Below are positions 41,288-43,117 of a stretch of 43,117 nt of DNA, piece after piece. Where the stretch lies: contig NZ_JACMOO010000419.1 in NCBI RefSeq assembly GCF_014377975.1, positions 1 through 43,117 of the forward strand. Reading direction: 5' to 3'. The stretch comes from Ferruginibacter sp. Lineage in GTDB: Bacteria > Bacteroidota > Bacteroidia > Chitinophagales > Chitinophagaceae. A program made the position numbers and the translations under genes. The notes beneath the pieces were generated by a model that made no database searches, had not been told where the DNA came from, and saw only the letters and a program-made list of their open reading frames with translations. Position 1 is the first letter of the stretch. The number at the start of each line of letters is the position of its first letter.

Positions 41288-41319
41288 AAAAAAATCCACC
41301 CGATATTCCCGGATGGATT
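41288..41319 (-). terminator. Intrinsic terminator of the Ala-rich small protein gene
   Basis: On the minus strand AATCCA (41314-41319) and TGGATT (41293-41298) form a stem, extended inward by a CCG/CGG pairing past one mismatch, and the T tract reads from 41294 down to 41288. It starts 18 nt after the stop codon at 41337. Confidence 0.65.
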
Positions 41320-41336
41320 CAAATATTTAAATTATA

Positions 41337-41693
41337 TTATTTTTTATCACCGCCAAACAAACCACTCACTTTATCTTTCAGACTGTCAAAAACATCTTCT
41401 GCCTTGTGAGCAGCTTCTTTTACAAGATCTTCCACCTTTTGTCCTGTTTCACCAGGAATAATGTCACTGATTTTATCCATAGCACTGCCTGTTGCAGTTG
41501 GTGCTGTTGGGTCAAGTACGGCATCAGTAGCAGTTACTGCACTTGAAGGTGCTGATGCAAATAAATTATCTACTGCTCCTGCCATCATCGGAAATTTTTC
41601 TTTTACGTAATCTTTTATATGGTCAATTGCTTTATGGGCCTGCTCTGCAGTAATGCCTGCTTTTTCAGTCAAACCGGTAATTAATTCGTTCAT
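41337..41693 (-). CDS. Small Ala-rich helical protein of unknown function
   Basis: A 118-residue protein. Residues 1-50 (MNELITGLTEKAGITAEQAHKAIDHIKDYVKEKFP) resemble a helical bundle seen in small DUF2267-type or YidB-like proteins, including the GITAEQAHKAI turn. A low-complexity Ala/Thr/Ser-rich linker (about 45-75) follows, then an amphipathic helix (QKVEDLVKEAAHKAEDVFDSLKDKVSGLFGG) ending with Lys. No signal or membrane segment is seen. The ATG at 41693 is chosen because the frame upstream is basic and unlike the rest. It is monocistronic, with a terminator. A pair of 8-bp direct repeats lies 82-100 nt upstream. I cannot assign a function. Confidence 0.7.
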   Translation of the reverse strand: MNELITGLTEKAGITAEQAHKAIDHIKDYVKEKFPMMAGAVDNLFASAPSSAVTATDAVLDPTAPTATGSAMDKISDIIPGETGQKVEDLVKEAAHKAEDVFDSLKDKVSGLFGGDKK

Positions 41694-41774
41694 GGTAACT
41701 GTTTTAAATTTTTGAAATTTGTTAATATAATGTAATTTACGAATCAATGTTAAATTGTAAAAAAAACTAATTGT

Positions 41775-41793
41775 TAAGCGTTTTGTAAGCGTT
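41775..41793. repeat. Two 8-bp direct repeats, 11-bp period, upstream of the Ala-rich gene
   Basis: TAAGCGTT at 41775-41782 and at 41786-41793 are separated by TTG, so the half-sites lie on the same face of the helix. This is an operator-like arrangement, located 82-100 nt before the ATG at 41693. No regulator is known for it. Confidence 0.3.
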
Positions 41794-41847
41794 AAAACTT
41801 TAAAATAAAGTAAAAATTTTAAGAGATAGAAGGGTTAAAGGCGCAGC

Positions 41848-43117
41848 TTACTCTGTATCGTACCGTTCTACTTTTTCAATACCGGGCAGTTTTAGCAACT
41901 GGTTACACAATTCGTCAAGCTCTTCTTTATCATGTACAAATATTTTTAGATTACCCATAAAAATTCCATCCTTTGCTTCAATCGTCATGGCAGAAATATT
42001 GAACTTCATTTCGCCACTGATCAGGTTGGTAATTTTATGAATTACCCCAACATCATCCAGCCCCACAATTTTTAACCCGGTTAAAAAAGATATTTCTTTA
42101 TTTTTTGCCCACTTTGTTTTTACAATCCGGTGTCCAAAATTGGCCATTAGCCTGGCAGCATTGGGGCAATTGGTTCGATGAATTTTTAACCCTTCACCGG
42201 TGGTAACAAACCCAAAAACGTCATCTCCCGGAATGGGTTTGCAGCAGTTGGCAAGTGTGTACATTATCTTGTCACTGCTTTCACCAAATATGATCAGTTC
42301 AGCATCTTTTTTATTATAGGGCCTTGCAGTATAATCAGTATCCTTCTTTTCTTCTACCTCCACCTTTACAGGTTTTGGCGGAAACAAACGATCTCCCGAG
42401 GCAGTGAATTCTTTTAATTCTTTTAAATCAATTTTTTTAATAGCGATATCATACAGCAGGTCCAGCGAAGAATTGAGTTTGTAAAAATTAGCCAGTTCTT
42501 CCATATTGTGCTGCGTCATTATACCCCCGATCGCCTCCAGCTTTTTCTGTAAAATATGTTTCCCATCTTCAGCAACTTTTCTTTTTTCTTCTTTAAGGGT
42601 ATCTTTAATTTTTTGTTTTGCTTTACTGGTTACAACCAGGTTCAGCCACTCCTGGCTAGGCTTTTGCTTGGCACTGGTAATTATTTCTATCTGGTCGCCG
42701 CTGCGTAATTTATGGCCAATGGGTACTAATTTATGGTTCACTTTCGCACCAATACACCTGCTGCCCACAGCAGTATGTACACCAAAGGCAAAGTCCAATG
42801 CTGTTGCACCGATGGGCAGCATTTTAATATCACCCTTCGGAGTATACACATATATTTCTTCTGCTAAAAAAGAGGTTTTAAAATCCTGCAAAAAGTCTAG
42901 TGAGTTGGTATCCTGGCTACTGAGGGCTTCCCTTATCTGGCTAAACCATTGATCAAAGCGGTTTTCAACAGTGGCGCCTTCTTTGTATTTCCAATGCGCT
43001 GCCAAACCTTTTTCTGCAATTTCATTCATTCGTTTGGTGCGTATCTGCACTTCTACCCATTTTCCCTGCGGCCCCATTACAGTAGTATGCAAGGCTTCAT
43101 AACCATTGCTTTTTGGA
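41848..43117 (-). CDS. RelA/SpoT family (p)ppGpp synthetase/hydrolase, 3' part
   Basis: The gene enters from the right edge, so the N-terminal HD hydrolase and most of the synthetase domain are outside. About 422 residues are present. The frame begins with QKSNGYEALHTTVMGP at the edge (end of the synthetase domain), then QIRTKRMNEIAEKGLAAHWKYKEG. The TGS domain follows (VYTPKGDIKMLPIGATALDFAFGVH), then a helical region, a Cys-containing zinc-finger-like element (ANCCKPIPGDDVFGFVTTGEG) and a C-terminal ACT domain (about the last 75 residues, GLKIVGLDDVGVIHKITNLIS). Enzymes of this architecture set stringent-response alarmone levels. Whether it is bifunctional (SpoT-like) cannot be told here. 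Confidence 0.92.
   Translation of the reverse strand, partial: PKSNGYEALHTTVMGPQGKWVEVQIRTKRMNEIAEKGLAAHWKYKEGATVENRFDQWFSQIREALSSQDTNSLDFLQDFKTSFLAEEIYVYTPKGDIKMLPIGATALDFAFGVHTAVGSRCIGAKVNHKLVPIGHKLRSGDQIEIITSAKQKPSQEWLNLVVTSKAKQKIKDTLKEEKRKVAEDGKHILQKKLEAIGGIMTQHNMEELANFYKLNSSLDLLYDIAIKKIDLKELKEFTASGDRLFPPKPVKVEVEEKKDTDYTARPYNKKDAELIIFGESSDKIMYTLANCCKPIPGDDVFGFVTTGEGLKIHRTNCPNAARLMANFGHRIVKTKWAKNKEISFLTGLKIVGLDDVGVIHKITNLISGEMKFNISAMTIEAKDGIFMGNLKIFVHDKEELDELCNQLLKLPGIEKVERYDTE

Noticed and set aside
42506..42952. 148-residue + strand frame opposite the RelA/SpoT gene
   Set aside because: Reverse shadow of a conserved gene; hydrophobic bias comes from the complementary codons.
1..43117. 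Defence system, prophage, integron, transposon, CRISPR or secondary-metabolite cluster
   Set aside because: I looked for repeats with regular spacers, integrase/transposase motifs and phage genes and saw none. The lone Uma2 protein has no partner genes.

Overview
The window is a compact, AT-rich bacterial chromosome segment from a Bacteroidota member, most likely class Chitinophagia (Chitinophagaceae-like). The basis is its type IX secretion and gliding genes (gldM end, gldN, gldB, porX), a fused lpxC-fabZ, a glutamine-dependent nadE next to gldB, an ECF sigma factor paired with a membrane/beta-barrel protein, TAnnTTTG-type promoter boxes, and an absence of Shine-Dalgarno sites. I see no rRNA, tRNA, CRISPR array, insertion sequence or prophage. 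Nearly all genes look like housekeeping or lineage-typical genes.

Layout: 1-1.4 kb, end of a gldM-gldN operon closed by a hairpin terminator. 1.6-1.7 kb, copy 1 of a small repeated RNA-like element, then uvrC and a lipoprotein on the minus strand. 4.3-6.5 kb, an ECF sigma factor and a protein with one transmembrane helix plus a beta-barrel-like domain. 6.5-7.2 kb, a decayed-looking region without an intact gene. 7.2-10.6 kb, gpmI, a DUF4783 protein behind a sigma-54-like promoter, nadC and a SUI1 factor. 10.9-15.6 kb, apaG, a fatty acid desaturase, gldB, nadE and a YbjQ protein. 15.9-21.6 kb, moxR, a DUF58 protein, a BatD-like protein, batA (a shortened Bat module) and a HerA-type ATPase. 21.7-23.6 kb, an LTA-synthase-like membrane sulfatase-fold enzyme, then copy 2 of the RNA-like element. 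23.9-27.9 kb, recQ and a copper-type P-ATPase. 28-30.3 kb, tsaE, alanine dehydrogenase and a Uma2 protein. 30.3-35.9 kb, a minus-strand lipid A cluster (HD hydrolase, lpxD, lpxC-fabZ, lpxA, ABC ATPase). 36.1-41.2 kb, porX, a small unknown protein, an MBL hydrolase, an HhH protein and an acyl-CoA dehydrogenase. 41.3-43.1 kb, a small Ala-rich protein and the 3' part of a RelA/SpoT gene.

The most unusual signals are non-coding. (1) Two copies, 22 kb apart, share 31 identical bases followed by a terminator-like hairpin whose stem differs by compensating base pairs; each has a promoter-like box in front and faces the 3' end of a DNA-repair gene (uvrC, recQ). This looks like a small multi-copy RNA family. 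(2) Eight genes have a TAnnTTTG-like -7 box exactly 4-5 nt before the start codon, which predicts leaderless mRNAs. (3) A near-consensus sigma-54 promoter precedes the DUF4783 gene. All calls come from reading the sequence; no database search was run.
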